Shown here: positions 18,873-27,735 of the stretch, piece after piece | Position numbering within the stretch: position 1 is the first letter of the stretch | How the letters are laid out: the number at the start of each line of letters is the position of its first letter | NCBI GenBank assembly: GCA_025358025.1 | Contig: JANYKW010000022.1 | Location: 37,341-101,340 of the forward strand | Direction of reading: 5' to 3' | Length of the DNA: 64,000 nucleotides | Source: Bacteroidia bacterium | GTDB lineage: Bacteria > Bacteroidota > Bacteroidia > Bacteroidales > Prolixibacteraceae | Notes under the pieces: model-generated | The model's database searches: none | The model's input: only the letters and a program-made list of their open reading frames with translations | What the model was told of the DNA's origin: nothing | Made by a program: the position numbers and the translations under genes

Positions 18873-21800
18873 TTATTTAGCTACTTCTTTCTTCTTTTTC
18901 ATTTTCATGAGCAGCGTATCATAAGCAATCGGAGTTGCAACGAAAACTGAGGAGTAAGTTCCGAACATGATTCCAAACAGCAATGCGAATACAAATCCTT
19001 TGATGGATGTTCCACCGAAGAGGAATATGGCGAACAATACAACCAATACTGTCAGTGAAGTACTGAAGGTACGGCGCAGGGTACTGTTCATGGCATCATT
19101 GAAAGTTTTCTCCGGATCTTGTTTCGGATGCAGGTGAACATACTCACGGATCCGGTCAAATACAATCACCGTATCATTGATCGAATAGCCGATGATGGTC
19201 AAAACGGCAGCAATGAATGACATATCGACTGCAAGCGAGAAAGAGAGCCATCCATCCAGCAACGAGTATAATCCGATGACAATGATGACATCGTGAGCCA
19301 GGGAGGCCAGGCCACCCACACCAAACTGCCAGTTTCTGAAACGCACGGCAATATAAAGAAAGATAATGAGCAGGGAGAAAAAGACTGATAATACGGCATC
19401 CTTCTTGATGTCATCTGAAATAGTAGGTCCTACTTTCTGAGAACTCATCCTGTAGTTTGACAGGAATTTCTCCAGTGTGACATCAGAATCCATATATGGC
19501 TTCATCCCGTTGTAAAGTTTGGCTTCAACTTCATTGTCAACCGCTTCAGTTGCTTCCGCAATACGATAATCCGTGGTGATACGAATCTGGTTGTTTGAAC
19601 CAAAAGTCTTCACTTCAGGTGCGTTACCAAATTCCGAAGCCAAAGCTTTGGAGACATCTTCCACCATCACATCTTTGTTCAGACGAACCACATAGGTACG
19701 GCCTCCCTTGAAGTCGATGGAGTAGTTCATCCCTTTGAATACAATAGAAAGGATAGATATACCAATCAGGATAGAAGAAATAGTATAGAAAATTTTTCTC
19801 TTTTGAATAAATGGCATATTGACATGACGCAACCATTCACCGGATATTTTAGATACAAAAGTGATATTTTTGTTGGTATCCAGCCATCTCTCGAACATGA
19901 AACGGGAGATAAATATGGAAGTAAATAGTGAGGTGATAATACCAATTATTAAAGTAGTAGCAAAACCCTGTATCGGACCTGAACCGAATACATACAATAC
20001 GATACCAGTCAAAAGAGTAGTAACCTGACCGTCAATAATAGCGGAATACGCATGATTGTATCCGTCTTTGACCGCCAGCCGCAAACCTTTGCCTGCACGA
20101 ACCTCCTCTTCGATACGTTCGTTGATCAGAACGTTGGCATCAACTGCCATACCCATGGTTAAGACAATACCCGCAATACCCGGCAGAGTCAGAACCGCTC
20201 CAAGAGAAGCAAGAATTCCTATCAGGAAGAAAAGGTTAACAAGCAGAGCCACATTGGCAGCCCATCCAGCCTTCTTACTATAGAAAAACAACATATAACT
20301 TAGAACCAGAAGGAATGCAATCAGGAAGGAGTACATACCACTCATGATCGATTCCTTACCCAGGGTAGGTCCAACAATCTCTTCCTGTACGATACGGGCA
20401 GGTGCCGGCATCTTACCTGATTTTAACATGTTGGCTAAGTCTTTGGCCTCATCCACAGTAAACTGACCCGAAATTTCGGTACGACCGTTTGGAATTTCAC
20501 CCTGAACAGTCGGAAAGGACTGAACGTAATCGTCCAGTACTACGGCAACGCTCTTGCCTACATTTTCGCGGGTCATCCGTTGCCATACTTTAGCCCCTTC
20601 CGCGTTCATGGTCATGTCTACCACACTTGTAGCCTTGTTTTGACCAAAATCCTGACGGGCCTCGGTAACAGCACCTCCGTCAAGCGGAGCGCGGCCATCC
20701 CGGCTGGATACTTTGATCGCGATCAGCTGGAAGAAATTACCATCTTTATCGGTCGCTTTTGCGGTCCATCTGAAGACCATCGTGCGTGGGAAAACAGACT
20801 TAATCTGCTGTAATTTAAGGTATTGGTTGACAGTAGATGTATCTTTAAAGTGCGAATAGCCAACAACCGGTCCGCGTGCAATCTGTCCATCACGCGAGGT
20901 ATTTGGCGTCAGCACAGAGAATAAGGGGAAATTTTTTGCAATTTCTTCAGTAGATCCGGCAGCCAGCGAATCTTGCTCTTGTTTCTTAATTTCACTTACC
21001 AGGCTACTGGCAGTTGCTGTAGAATCTTTGGGTGCAGCAGTAGCAGAAACTGCAGCTATCGGAGAAGCTGATGCCTGTAAGGCCTTCACTTCACGCAATC
21101 TTTTATTGGCTTCGAGCAGGTAAGAATATACCTCACTGTTTTCATAGGTTTCCCAGAATTCGAGGCTTGCAGTACCCTGCAACAATTTACGCACCCTTTT
21201 GGCATCTTTGATCCCCGGTAATTCGACAAGAATCCGACCTTTGGTCTGAAGCTGCTGAATATTCGGCTGGGAAACACCAAAACGGTCGATACGTGTTCTG
21301 AGGATCTGGAAAGAGTTGTCAATGGCTGCATCGGTCTCCTTCCTGATAACAGTCAGAACCTGCGAATTGGTAGAGTTGTAACTTACCTGATCTCTTAGGT
21401 CCAGTGTATTGAAAATAGCTGCCAGCTTAGCGTTGGCATCAATCTCTTCAAATGACTTTCCAAAGAGTGTGACGAAATCCTCCTGGCTGGTCTGCTGTTT
21501 TTTCAGTGCCAACCGGATGGTGGCATTGAAAGTTGAATCAGTACTGTATCCTGATAGGGCATGAATCAAATCCACCACAGATACCTCGAGGGTAACATTC
21601 ATACCTCCTTTTAAGTCAAGACCCAGCGGTAACTGGAACTCTTTAACCTCTTTGAAGGAATATTTCCTCAATCCAAGGAAATTGTAGACCGGTTGGTTCG
21701 CAATTGAGTCAAGATAACGTGTCTCTTGTACCTTTGCCAGAGCCTCCAATTCTACAACTGTTGCGCTTGGATTTTCCTTTTTTGCCTTGCTTACACCGTA

Positions 21801-21911
21801 AACAGCAGCATCTTTCTCAACTTTTACCGTTTTGTAGGTAAAGTAAAGCTGGTAAAAACAAACCAAACCTATCAAAATGGCTACAAGCCTGATCAATCCT
21901 TTATTCTGCAT
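18873..21911 (-). CDS. secDF: SecDF, fused protein-export membrane protein
   Basis: A 1012-residue natural fusion of SecD and SecF, usual in Bacteroidota. SecD part: LPLGLDLKGGMNVTLEVSVV, LQTKGRILVELPGIKDAKRV, and GIAGIVLTMGMAVDANVLIN with the conserved Asp of the proton path. SecF part from about residue 730: GMNYSIDFKGGRTYVVRLNK and IGYSINDTVIVFDRIRE. It uses the proton gradient to pull secreted proteins from SecYEG on the periplasmic side. About 12 membrane helices flank two periplasmic domains. A low-complexity Ala/Ser/Thr linker near residues 275-300 is less conserved. It ends in a Lys-rich tail and a clear terminator. Confidence 0.97.
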   Translation of the reverse strand: MQNKGLIRLVAILIGLVCFYQLYFTYKTVKVEKDAAVYGVSKAKKENPSATVVELEALAKVQETRYLDSIANQPVYNFLGLRKYSFKEVKEFQLPLGLDLKGGMNVTLEVSVVDLIHALSGYSTDSTFNATIRLALKKQQTSQEDFVTLFGKSFEEIDANAKLAAIFNTLDLRDQVSYNSTNSQVLTVIRKETDAAIDNSFQILRTRIDRFGVSQPNIQQLQTKGRILVELPGIKDAKRVRKLLQGTASLEFWETYENSEVYSYLLEANKRLREVKALQASASPIAAVSATAAPKDSTATASSLVSEIKKQEQDSLAAGSTEEIAKNFPLFSVLTPNTSRDGQIARGPVVGYSHFKDTSTVNQYLKLQQIKSVFPRTMVFRWTAKATDKDGNFFQLIAIKVSSRDGRAPLDGGAVTEARQDFGQNKATSVVDMTMNAEGAKVWQRMTRENVGKSVAVVLDDYVQSFPTVQGEIPNGRTEISGQFTVDEAKDLANMLKSGKMPAPARIVQEEIVGPTLGKESIMSGMYSFLIAFLLVLSYMLFFYSKKAGWAANVALLVNLFFLIGILASLGAVLTLPGIAGIVLTMGMAVDANVLINERIEEEVRAGKGLRLAVKDGYNHAYSAIIDGQVTTLLTGIVLYVFGSGPIQGFATTLIIGIITSLFTSIFISRFMFERWLDTNKNITFVSKISGEWLRHVNMPFIQKRKIFYTISSILIGISILSIVFKGMNYSIDFKGGRTYVVRLNKDVMVEDVSKALASEFGNAPEVKTFGSNNQIRITTDYRIAEATEAVDNEVEAKLYNGMKPYMDSDVTLEKFLSNYRMSSQKVGPTISDDIKKDAVLSVFFSLLIIFLYIAVRFRNWQFGVGGLASLAHDVIIVIGLYSLLDGWLSFSLAVDMSFIAAVLTIIGYSINDTVIVFDRIREYVHLHPKQDPEKTFNDAMNSTLRRTFSTSLTVLVVLFAIFLFGGTSIKGFVFALLFGIMFGTYSSVFVATPIAYDTLLMKMKKKKEVAK

Positions 21912-22083
21912 TGGAAAATCGGTTATTTATTTCTAATCTTAGTTAAATTTCTAAACCTGAAAATTCATAGTCCGCAAAGATATTTATTTTTTTGATATTA
22001 AATAGTTGAAGAATCAGGTTTGTCATTCGAAATATAAAATAGTGATCAATACCCACATTATCTATCAGTTGACTCCCGGTATT

Positions 22084-22503
22084 TTACAGAGAAATGGTTA
22101 GGTCTTCATAATCAATAGCTGCCTTTTCCCGGAAAAAGAAATCGCTTCCCAGCAATCCGGCAATTCTTTTGTCTGAATATTTTGAATATTCATCGTTGAT
22201 GTGGTGAAGGTCAACAATGGCAACCTGAAGTGGGTCAAAGCTGAACCCTTCCAGTTGGAAATGGCGGATCATTCCTGTAGAGGTTTCTACCATCTCTTTA
22301 CCCAGTCCGGTGGCCATTGCACCGGAAGATTCATCATGGACAAACCTTGAAGCAAAAGCCCTGTCGACAACACTTTTTGAAGCGCCGGTATCCACTACCC
22401 ACCAATAGTTTTCAACGCCATCTGCCACGGCTCTAACCAGCAGATGGATGCTTCCTTCTTCCAGAAAGACAACCTCCATCGGAATTTTATGCATTGCTCT
22501 CAT
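22084..22503 (-). CDS. Retropepsin-like aspartyl protease
   Basis: A 139-residue protein without a signal peptide. YWWVVDTGASKSVVDRAFAS carries the clan AA catalytic DTG(A/S) motif near residue 40, and IAGLLGSDFFFREKAAIDY near the end is the second retropepsin-like hallmark (LGxDF). With only one catalytic Asp it would have to work as a homodimer. Bacterial family members are mostly uncharacterised; a cytoplasmic processing protease is possible, the substrate is unknown. It stands alone between mdh and secDF on the minus strand. Confidence 0.75.
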   Translation of the reverse strand: MRAMHKIPMEVVFLEEGSIHLLVRAVADGVENYWWVVDTGASKSVVDRAFASRFVHDESSGAMATGLGKEMVETSTGMIRHFQLEGFSFDPLQVAIVDLHHINDEYSKYSDKRIAGLLGSDFFFREKAAIDYEDLTISL

Positions 22504-22535
22504 GGTGCGAAGTAAATAAAAAAGAATCTGTCCTT

Positions 22536-22670
22536 TCAGGCAGCCTCCAATTTTATAGTCACAAATTGAACCGTCGTTGCGATCAGAACGAACATCGTGG
22601 TAAGCAATCCGGTTGCCTTGCCACCCTCAGATCCGTTGAACCATCTCTGCAGGGAGGTATAACGCAGCAA
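22536..22670 (-). CDS. Possible 44-residue membrane peptide or gene remnant
   Basis: A minus-strand frame between mdh and the retropepsin gene. It begins at a TTG and ends with one hydrophobic segment (GLLTTMFVLIATTVQFVTI) and a short tail. The frame is closed by a stop just upstream that overlaps the end of mdh. No clear ribosome site or ATG is seen. It could be a small membrane protein, the tail of a decayed gene, or chance. Confidence 0.2.
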   Translation of the reverse strand: MLRYTSLQRWFNGSEGGKATGLLTTMFVLIATTVQFVTIKLEAA

Positions 22671-22677
22671 TCTGTAC

Positions 22678-23610
22678 TTATTTGTTCAGCTCATCCAGAA
22701 CGATCATCACCTCCCGAACATGGCCTTCACTCACTTTCATCATGGCAGCCTCCTTTTCGTTGAGTTGAAGTTCAAAGATCTTCTCGATCCCATTTTTACC
22801 CAAAACTACAGGGACTCCAAGGTAACAATTATCGATTCCGTATTCACCCTTCAATTGAATGCATACCGGGAAAATTCTGCGCTGATCTTTCACGATGGCC
22901 TCCACCATTTGGGCTGCGGCGGCTCCCGGAGCATACCAGGCTGAAGTTCCCATTAATTTAACCAGTTCGCCACCACCAACTTTGGTGCGTTGAACGATGG
23001 CATCCAGCCGTTCTTCAGAAACCAGTTCAGTAACAGGGATCCCACCAACAGTCGTATATCGTGTAAGGGGAACCATGGTATCACCGTGTCCTCCCAGCAA
23101 CATGGCTGTGATCTCTTTCTGAGAGATATTCAGCTCATCTGAAAGAAATGCACGGTAACGGGCAGTATCCAGAATTCCAGCCATACCCAAAACCCTCTCA
23201 CGCGGAAATCCGGAGGTAACATGCGCCTGATAGGTCATCACGTCGAGCGGATTCGAAACAATAACCAGAATGGTATTGGGTGAATATTTGACAATGTTTT
23301 CTGTTACAGATTTGACGATACCTGCATTGACCTGAATCAGGTCATCGCGGCTCATCCCCGGTTTACGCGGCAGTCCTGAAGTGATCACAACCACTTCAGA
23401 GTTGGCTGTCATCGAATAATCGTTGGTAACACCAATCGTTTTGGTATCATAACTATTGATTGGGGCTTTTTGCCAGATATCGAGGGCTTTACCTTCAGCG
23501 ATACCTTCTTTGATGTCGAGAAGGATCACTTCGTTGACAATTTCACGGGATGCCAGCACGTCTGCACATGTAGCACCAACATTTCCTGCTCCTACAACGG
23601 TAACTTTCAT
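22678..23610 (-). CDS. mdh: Malate dehydrogenase
   Basis: A 310-residue NAD-dependent, LDH-like malate dehydrogenase that interconverts malate and oxaloacetate. The Rossmann motif VVGAGNVGATCADVLA is at the N terminus. GLPRKPGMSRDDLI is the mobile loop with the arginines that recognise the dicarboxylate; a Gln there would signal lactate, so Arg supports malate. LLGGHGDTMVPLTRY has the catalytic His, and SNPLDVMTY is a family motif. Aconitase is elsewhere in the window, but no other TCA gene is adjacent, so this is not an operon. Confidence 0.95.
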   Translation of the reverse strand: MKVTVVGAGNVGATCADVLASREIVNEVILLDIKEGIAEGKALDIWQKAPINSYDTKTIGVTNDYSMTANSEVVVITSGLPRKPGMSRDDLIQVNAGIVKSVTENIVKYSPNTILVIVSNPLDVMTYQAHVTSGFPRERVLGMAGILDTARYRAFLSDELNISQKEITAMLLGGHGDTMVPLTRYTTVGGIPVTELVSEERLDAIVQRTKVGGGELVKLMGTSAWYAPGAAAAQMVEAIVKDQRRIFPVCIQLKGEYGIDNCYLGVPVVLGKNGIEKIFELQLNEKEAAMMKVSEGHVREVMIVLDELNK

Positions 23611-23756
23611 ATTTTTACTATTTAATTATTATTTTTCACTTTTGTACGGAGATTCTGCATTGCAGTCATCTTAAAATTAAGCGATCAAAGGAACTCTGCT
23701 TGAATTGTTGCAATCACCGACTTTTTGCTGATTAAAATTCGACTGCAAAAATATTT

Positions 23757-23781
23757 AGAAATTCAACACTGTTGAATTTCT
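23757..23781 (-). terminator. Probable terminator of glmM
   Basis: Perfect 11-bp arms AGAAATTCAAC and GTTGAATTTCT with a 3-nt loop, 22 bp past the glmM stop. On the minus strand it is followed by AAATATTTTT, a moderate T-tract. Confidence 0.5.
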
Positions 23782-23802
23782 TTTCATAAAGTTAATGAAA
23801 AA

Positions 23803-25191
23803 TTAATCAATTAATTTTCTGACATCTAAGATAATCTTATCTGCCAAGATATTAGCCTGCTGTATAGTACTGCTTTCTGCATAAATCCGGATGATCGGTT
23901 CCGTATTTGATTTGCGCAGATGAACCCATTCCCTGTCAAAATCAATGCGGATCCCATCTACATCATTAATCTTCCCGGTTTGATATAATGCTTTTATCTT
24001 TAAAAGCACCTCTTCGAGATTTATTCCCGGATTCAACTCAATTTTTTTCTTGGCCATAAAATAGGAGGGATACTGTGCCCGCAAAGCAGAGCATTTCATC
24101 TTGCTTTTTGCAAGATGAGACATGAAAAGGCCAATTCCAACCAATGCATCGCGCCCATAGTGACTTTCAGGATAGATAACTCCCCCGTTTCCTTCTCCAC
24201 CAATGACTGCTCCTGTGTCTTTCATACTTTTGGTCACATTCACCTCGCCCACAGCTGCCGGGGTATATTTAACCCCATATTTTTCTGAAATGTCCAGCAA
24301 AGCACGCGATGAGGAGAGATTCGAAACTGTATTTCCGGGTGTATGAGCCAGAATATAATCCGCCACAGCCACCAATGTATACTCTTCATTAAACATGGAG
24401 GCATCTTCATTGATGATGACCAGCCTGTCAACGTCAGGGTCAACCACAAAACAGACATCCACCGCGTTTTTTAAAACAAGGGCTGCAGTCCCGGCCAGAT
24501 TTTCGGGAAGAGGTTCTGGCTGATGGGCAAAATCCCCGGTTGGATCACAATTAATCTCAACAACCCTTTTGACGCCGAGTGCCTTCAGAAGTTGAGGGAC
24601 AATGAGGCCACCTACTGAGTTGACTGCATCAATGGCAACACTAAATCCGGCATTCCGGATGGCTTCCACATCGACCAGCTTCAAATCCAACACTTTTTGT
24701 ATATGGTAATCGGAGTAATCGGCCAATGAAATGACACCCAGATGATCAACATCAGAAAAATCAAACTCATTGGCTTCAGCCAGTGCCAGGATTCTTTTCC
24801 CTTCCGAATCGTTCAGAAATTCCCCATCTTCGTTCAACAGTTTCAAAGCGTTCCACTGCCTGGGATTGTGACTGGCTGTAAGGATGATGCCACCCTGTGC
24901 CTTTTCGGCCACCACCGCAAGTTCTGTTGTAGGCGTGGTTGCAAGGCCAATGTCAATCACATCCATACCCATTCCAATCAACGTTCCGGCTACCAGCATA
25001 TTGACCATCGAACCGGATATCCGGGCATCCCGTCCCACAACGATTCGGAGCTTCATTCCTACAGGATGCCGCTCCCTGGTCCAAAAGGCATAAGCTGCGG
25101 TAAATTTAACCACATCGACCGGTGTCAATCCTTCACCAGGGAATCCCCCGATAGTACCTCTAATACCTGAAATTGATTTTATCAGACTCAT
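23803..25191 (-). CDS. glmM: Phosphoglucosamine mutase-type phosphohexomutase
   Basis: A 462-residue alpha-D-phosphohexomutase, most likely converting glucosamine-6-phosphate to glucosamine-1-phosphate for UDP-GlcNAc. ISGIRGTIGG is the N-terminal loop. The phosphoserine lies in ILTASHNPRQWN (Ser near residue 105), the metal loop is DPDVDRLVI, the sugar-specificity loop GGEGNGGVIYPESH, and the phosphate loop is near the end (RKSNTEPIIRIYAESST). GEGNGG rather than GEMSGH favours GlmM-like over PMM/PGM, though archaeal-like GlmM and phosphomannomutase are hard to separate. It is transcribed alone. Confidence 0.85.
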   Translation of the reverse strand: MSLIKSISGIRGTIGGFPGEGLTPVDVVKFTAAYAFWTRERHPVGMKLRIVVGRDARISGSMVNMLVAGTLIGMGMDVIDIGLATTPTTELAVVAEKAQGGIILTASHNPRQWNALKLLNEDGEFLNDSEGKRILALAEANEFDFSDVDHLGVISLADYSDYHIQKVLDLKLVDVEAIRNAGFSVAIDAVNSVGGLIVPQLLKALGVKRVVEINCDPTGDFAHQPEPLPENLAGTAALVLKNAVDVCFVVDPDVDRLVIINEDASMFNEEYTLVAVADYILAHTPGNTVSNLSSSRALLDISEKYGVKYTPAAVGEVNVTKSMKDTGAVIGGEGNGGVIYPESHYGRDALVGIGLFMSHLAKSKMKCSALRAQYPSYFMAKKKIELNPGINLEEVLLKIKALYQTGKINDVDGIRIDFDREWVHLRKSNTEPIIRIYAESSTIQQANILADKIILDVRKLID

Positions 25192-25325
25192 ATCAATTAT
25201 TTGGATACAAAATTGTTAAAATATCCTTGTTTTCCAAAGTATTGAGCGAGATTGAAAAGTGAACTGCTTTTTATCCGGTTTTTTTTGCGAAATTTGCAGC
25301 GGAATTGTATAATTAGTTGAATACC

Positions 25326-26504
25326 ATGAAGCGAGAAAGAGGACAGGAGCGTGATTCAAAGCGTACCGTCGAGAAACGTAGTCCGGGCAGCAGGCCCCGT
25401 ATTAAAAAAGATGAGTCAGCCGGAACCGCCGGACGATCCAAAAGAGTGATCAGAACTGGAACAGCTTACCCGGAAGATGTGGTAAAAGCAAGAAAGAAAA
25501 CGGTCATCCCCCCCCCTGTCAGTGCTGGTAAAAGGATAGGAAAATCAAGGCCCGAAGCGAGCAAAGAGGTGACTCTACAACCCAAAAGAGTTTTTAAAGA
25601 GCGTACTTCAGATATTTTCCGCCGCAATGTCATCAATAAGCCTGTCCAGAAAAGATTTGAAGAGACTGAGACTGACAGTTTTCTTACCACCAAAGGAAAG
25701 GTTTTGCGAGGCAAGTTAGGCAAGCGCAATGTCATTGAGGGACTCAACCGTGAAAAGAAAAGCTCCCTGGCCAAAGCACCAAAAAACGATGGAACCATCC
25801 GCCTGAACCGTTTTATAGCAAACGCAGGAATGTGTTCACGCAGAGAGGCAGATACTTATATCGCGACAGGATGTGTTACAGTCAACGGAGAAATTATTTC
25901 TGAGATGGGGTATAAAGTACAGACTGGTGACTCAGTCAGTTTCAATGGAAAACTTCTCTCCATTGAGAAGAAAGTTTATGTGCTGCTCAATAAACCCAAA
26001 GGATTTGTTACTACTGTGGAGGATCCGCATGCCGATAAAACAGTGATGGATCTTGTACAGCATGCCTGTTACGAGCGAATCTATCCAGTAGGAAGGTTGG
26101 ATAAAAGCACCACGGGACTCTTGTTGTTCACCAACGATGGAGATCTTACCAAGAGGCTCACCCATCCGAAATACAATAGGAAAAAAATATATCATGTACA
26201 TCTGGATCAAAAGGTTACCAAAGCCCATCTGGATGAGATCATCAATGGAGTAACCCTCGAAGATGGTTTTGTAGCAGCCGACTCGGTCAGTTATGCAGAT
26301 GAGGAGGACAAAAAACAGGTAGGAATTGAGATTCACTCCGGAAAAAATAAGATCGTACGCCGCATCTTTGAACATCTTGGGTACAAAGTTGTGAGACTCG
26401 ACAGGGTATATTTCTGCGGATTAACCAAGAAGAACCTGCCCCGTGGCAAGTGGCGCTTCCTGACTCAGGAGGAGGTCAACATGCTAAAAATGAGCTCAAA
26501 TTAG
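25326..26504 (+). CDS. RsuA/RluB-family pseudouridine synthase with long basic N-terminal extension
   Basis: A 392-residue protein. Residues 1-155 are rich in Lys, Arg, Ser and Pro and look disordered. The S4 RNA-binding domain starts at IRLNRFIANAGMCSRREADT, and the catalytic core has VGRLDKSTTGLLLFTNDG with the active-site Asp. RluB-type enzymes modify 23S rRNA in the peptidyl-transferase region; RsuA modifies 16S. Lengths are usually 240-300, so the extension is notable but common in Bacteroidota. A run of nine C (25508-25516) lies in the extension and is a slippage-prone site. ATG 25326 is preferred over the TTG at 25317. Confidence 0.9.
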   Translation: MKRERGQERDSKRTVEKRSPGSRPRIKKDESAGTAGRSKRVIRTGTAYPEDVVKARKKTVIPPPVSAGKRIGKSRPEASKEVTLQPKRVFKERTSDIFRRNVINKPVQKRFEETETDSFLTTKGKVLRGKLGKRNVIEGLNREKKSSLAKAPKNDGTIRLNRFIANAGMCSRREADTYIATGCVTVNGEIISEMGYKVQTGDSVSFNGKLLSIEKKVYVLLNKPKGFVTTVEDPHADKTVMDLVQHACYERIYPVGRLDKSTTGLLLFTNDGDLTKRLTHPKYNRKKIYHVHLDQKVTKAHLDEIINGVTLEDGFVAADSVSYADEEDKKQVGIEIHSGKNKIVRRIFEHLGYKVVRLDRVYFCGLTKKNLPRGKWRFLTQEEVNMLKMSSN

Positions 26505-26559
26505 TATCTGATTCCAACAGTTGTAATGTTTTGCTCCACCCGGAGACTAATTTAATACC

Positions 26560-27054
26560 GTGAAAGAGGATTTTTTGCGAAATATCACCCAAAATCAGGG
26601 GATTATCCACAAGGTCACCAGAATCTATTGTGACGATGAGGATGATCGCAAAGATCTTTTTCAGGAGATTCTTATTCAATTGTGGAAATCCTACGACAAA
26701 TTCAGGGAACAGTCAAAATTTTCAACATGGATGTACCGTGTTGCCATTAATACTGCTATCACCAATTTTAAAAGGGATGCAAAAAACAGAAAGAGGAGTG
26801 AACTTGGAAAGGAACTCTATCTTTTAGCTGATGAAGTATACGATTATGAAAAAGAGGAGTATCTAAATTTGCTCCATGAAGCCATTAATCAACTTACGGG
26901 AATAGAAAAATCGATTATTTTGCTTTATCTTGAAGACAAACCCTATGAGGATATTTCTGAAATTACAGGAATATCTCAGAACTATGTTAGGGTAAAGATG
27001 AACAGAATCAAGAAAAAACTGGAGTACTTTGTTAAAAGCAGAGAGTCTATATAA
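26560..27054 (+). CDS. RNA polymerase sigma-70 family factor
   Basis: A 164-residue ECF-sized sigma factor starting at GTG. Region 2 shows SKFSTWMYRVAINTAITNFK, and region 4 shows the helix-turn-helix around KPYEDISEITGISQNYVRVK. The only domains are sigma2 and sigma4. The stop codon abuts the ATG of the next gene (27055), a four-helix membrane protein that may act as its anti-sigma factor, although it lacks an obvious zinc-binding anti-sigma domain. The third gene is a DUF5686 outer-membrane protein, a plausible target. Confidence 0.92.
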   Translation: MKEDFLRNITQNQGIIHKVTRIYCDDEDDRKDLFQEILIQLWKSYDKFREQSKFSTWMYRVAINTAITNFKRDAKNRKRSELGKELYLLADEVYDYEKEEYLNLLHEAINQLTGIEKSIILLYLEDKPYEDISEITGISQNYVRVKMNRIKKKLEYFVKSRESI

Positions 27055-27735
27055 ATGGAATTAAACGAATTTAAAAAAGCCTGGCAAAAGGCAACATCAG
27101 ATACCATTCAGGATAAAGTGCTGGATGCTTCAACGATCAATGAGCTGCTCCATCGCAGGAGCAAAGGAATTCTTTCCCGTCTTGACAGGAGTGTCAAAAT
27201 TGGAATCTGGTTCCTGGTTATCTTTTTCCTTTTCACTTTGGCCGACCAACTGCTTCCCGCAGACATCATTTTTCCAGCCAGCTGGAAAGCTTCATTGGAA
27301 GTGCCCCTGTGGATCAGTGTGCTTGAATGGTTTGTGAATATTGTTCTGATGCTTACTATTTTGCTTTTCGTGCTCCGATATCGGCGACTTCAACTTCAAA
27401 ATATTGAAAATCAGAATCTTAAAGGAGCCATCCACAAAGTGTTGAAACTTTTGGATACCTTTAAAAAGGCGTTTTATCTGGCTGTTGCCATTTTAATTTC
27501 AGGAGTTGGCCTGGGTTTTCTCTCAGGTGCGAGCAAAGGATTTGAGTCTGTAACAAATAGTCAGACACCATCTGTCACCGCTATTGTTATCGTAGTTGTC
27601 TCCATGCTGATTCTGCTGGGGTTGCTAATTGGATCGATATTTTATATCTTTCACAAAGGTTTTAATGTGTTGTTTGGCAACTACCGCAATCAATTAATTC
27701 AGTCTTTAAATGAACTACAGGAGAACGAAGAATAA
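27055..27735 (+). CDS. Four-helix membrane protein, possible anti-sigma factor
   Basis: A 226-residue protein with no recognised family. Residues 1-45 are charged and cytoplasmic-like (MELNEFKKAWQKA), followed by four hydrophobic segments near residues 47-63, 85-105, 137-160 and 170-198, and a charged C-terminal tail. The start directly follows the sigma-factor stop and the end overlaps the next gene by 26 bp, so the three are one translational unit. By position it is a candidate regulator of the sigma factor. The N-terminal segment is the most likely binding part, an inference only. Confidence 0.7.
   Translation: MELNEFKKAWQKATSDTIQDKVLDASTINELLHRRSKGILSRLDRSVKIGIWFLVIFFLFTLADQLLPADIIFPASWKASLEVPLWISVLEWFVNIVLMLTILLFVLRYRRLQLQNIENQNLKGAIHKVLKLLDTFKKAFYLAVAILISGVGLGFLSGASKGFESVTNSQTPSVTAIVIVVVSMLILLGLLIGSIFYIFHKGFNVLFGNYRNQLIQSLNELQENEE

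Noticed and set aside
22494..22763. 89-codon plus-strand frame over the mdh-retropepsin gap
   Set aside because: Antisense to the end of mdh and without any recognisable motif.
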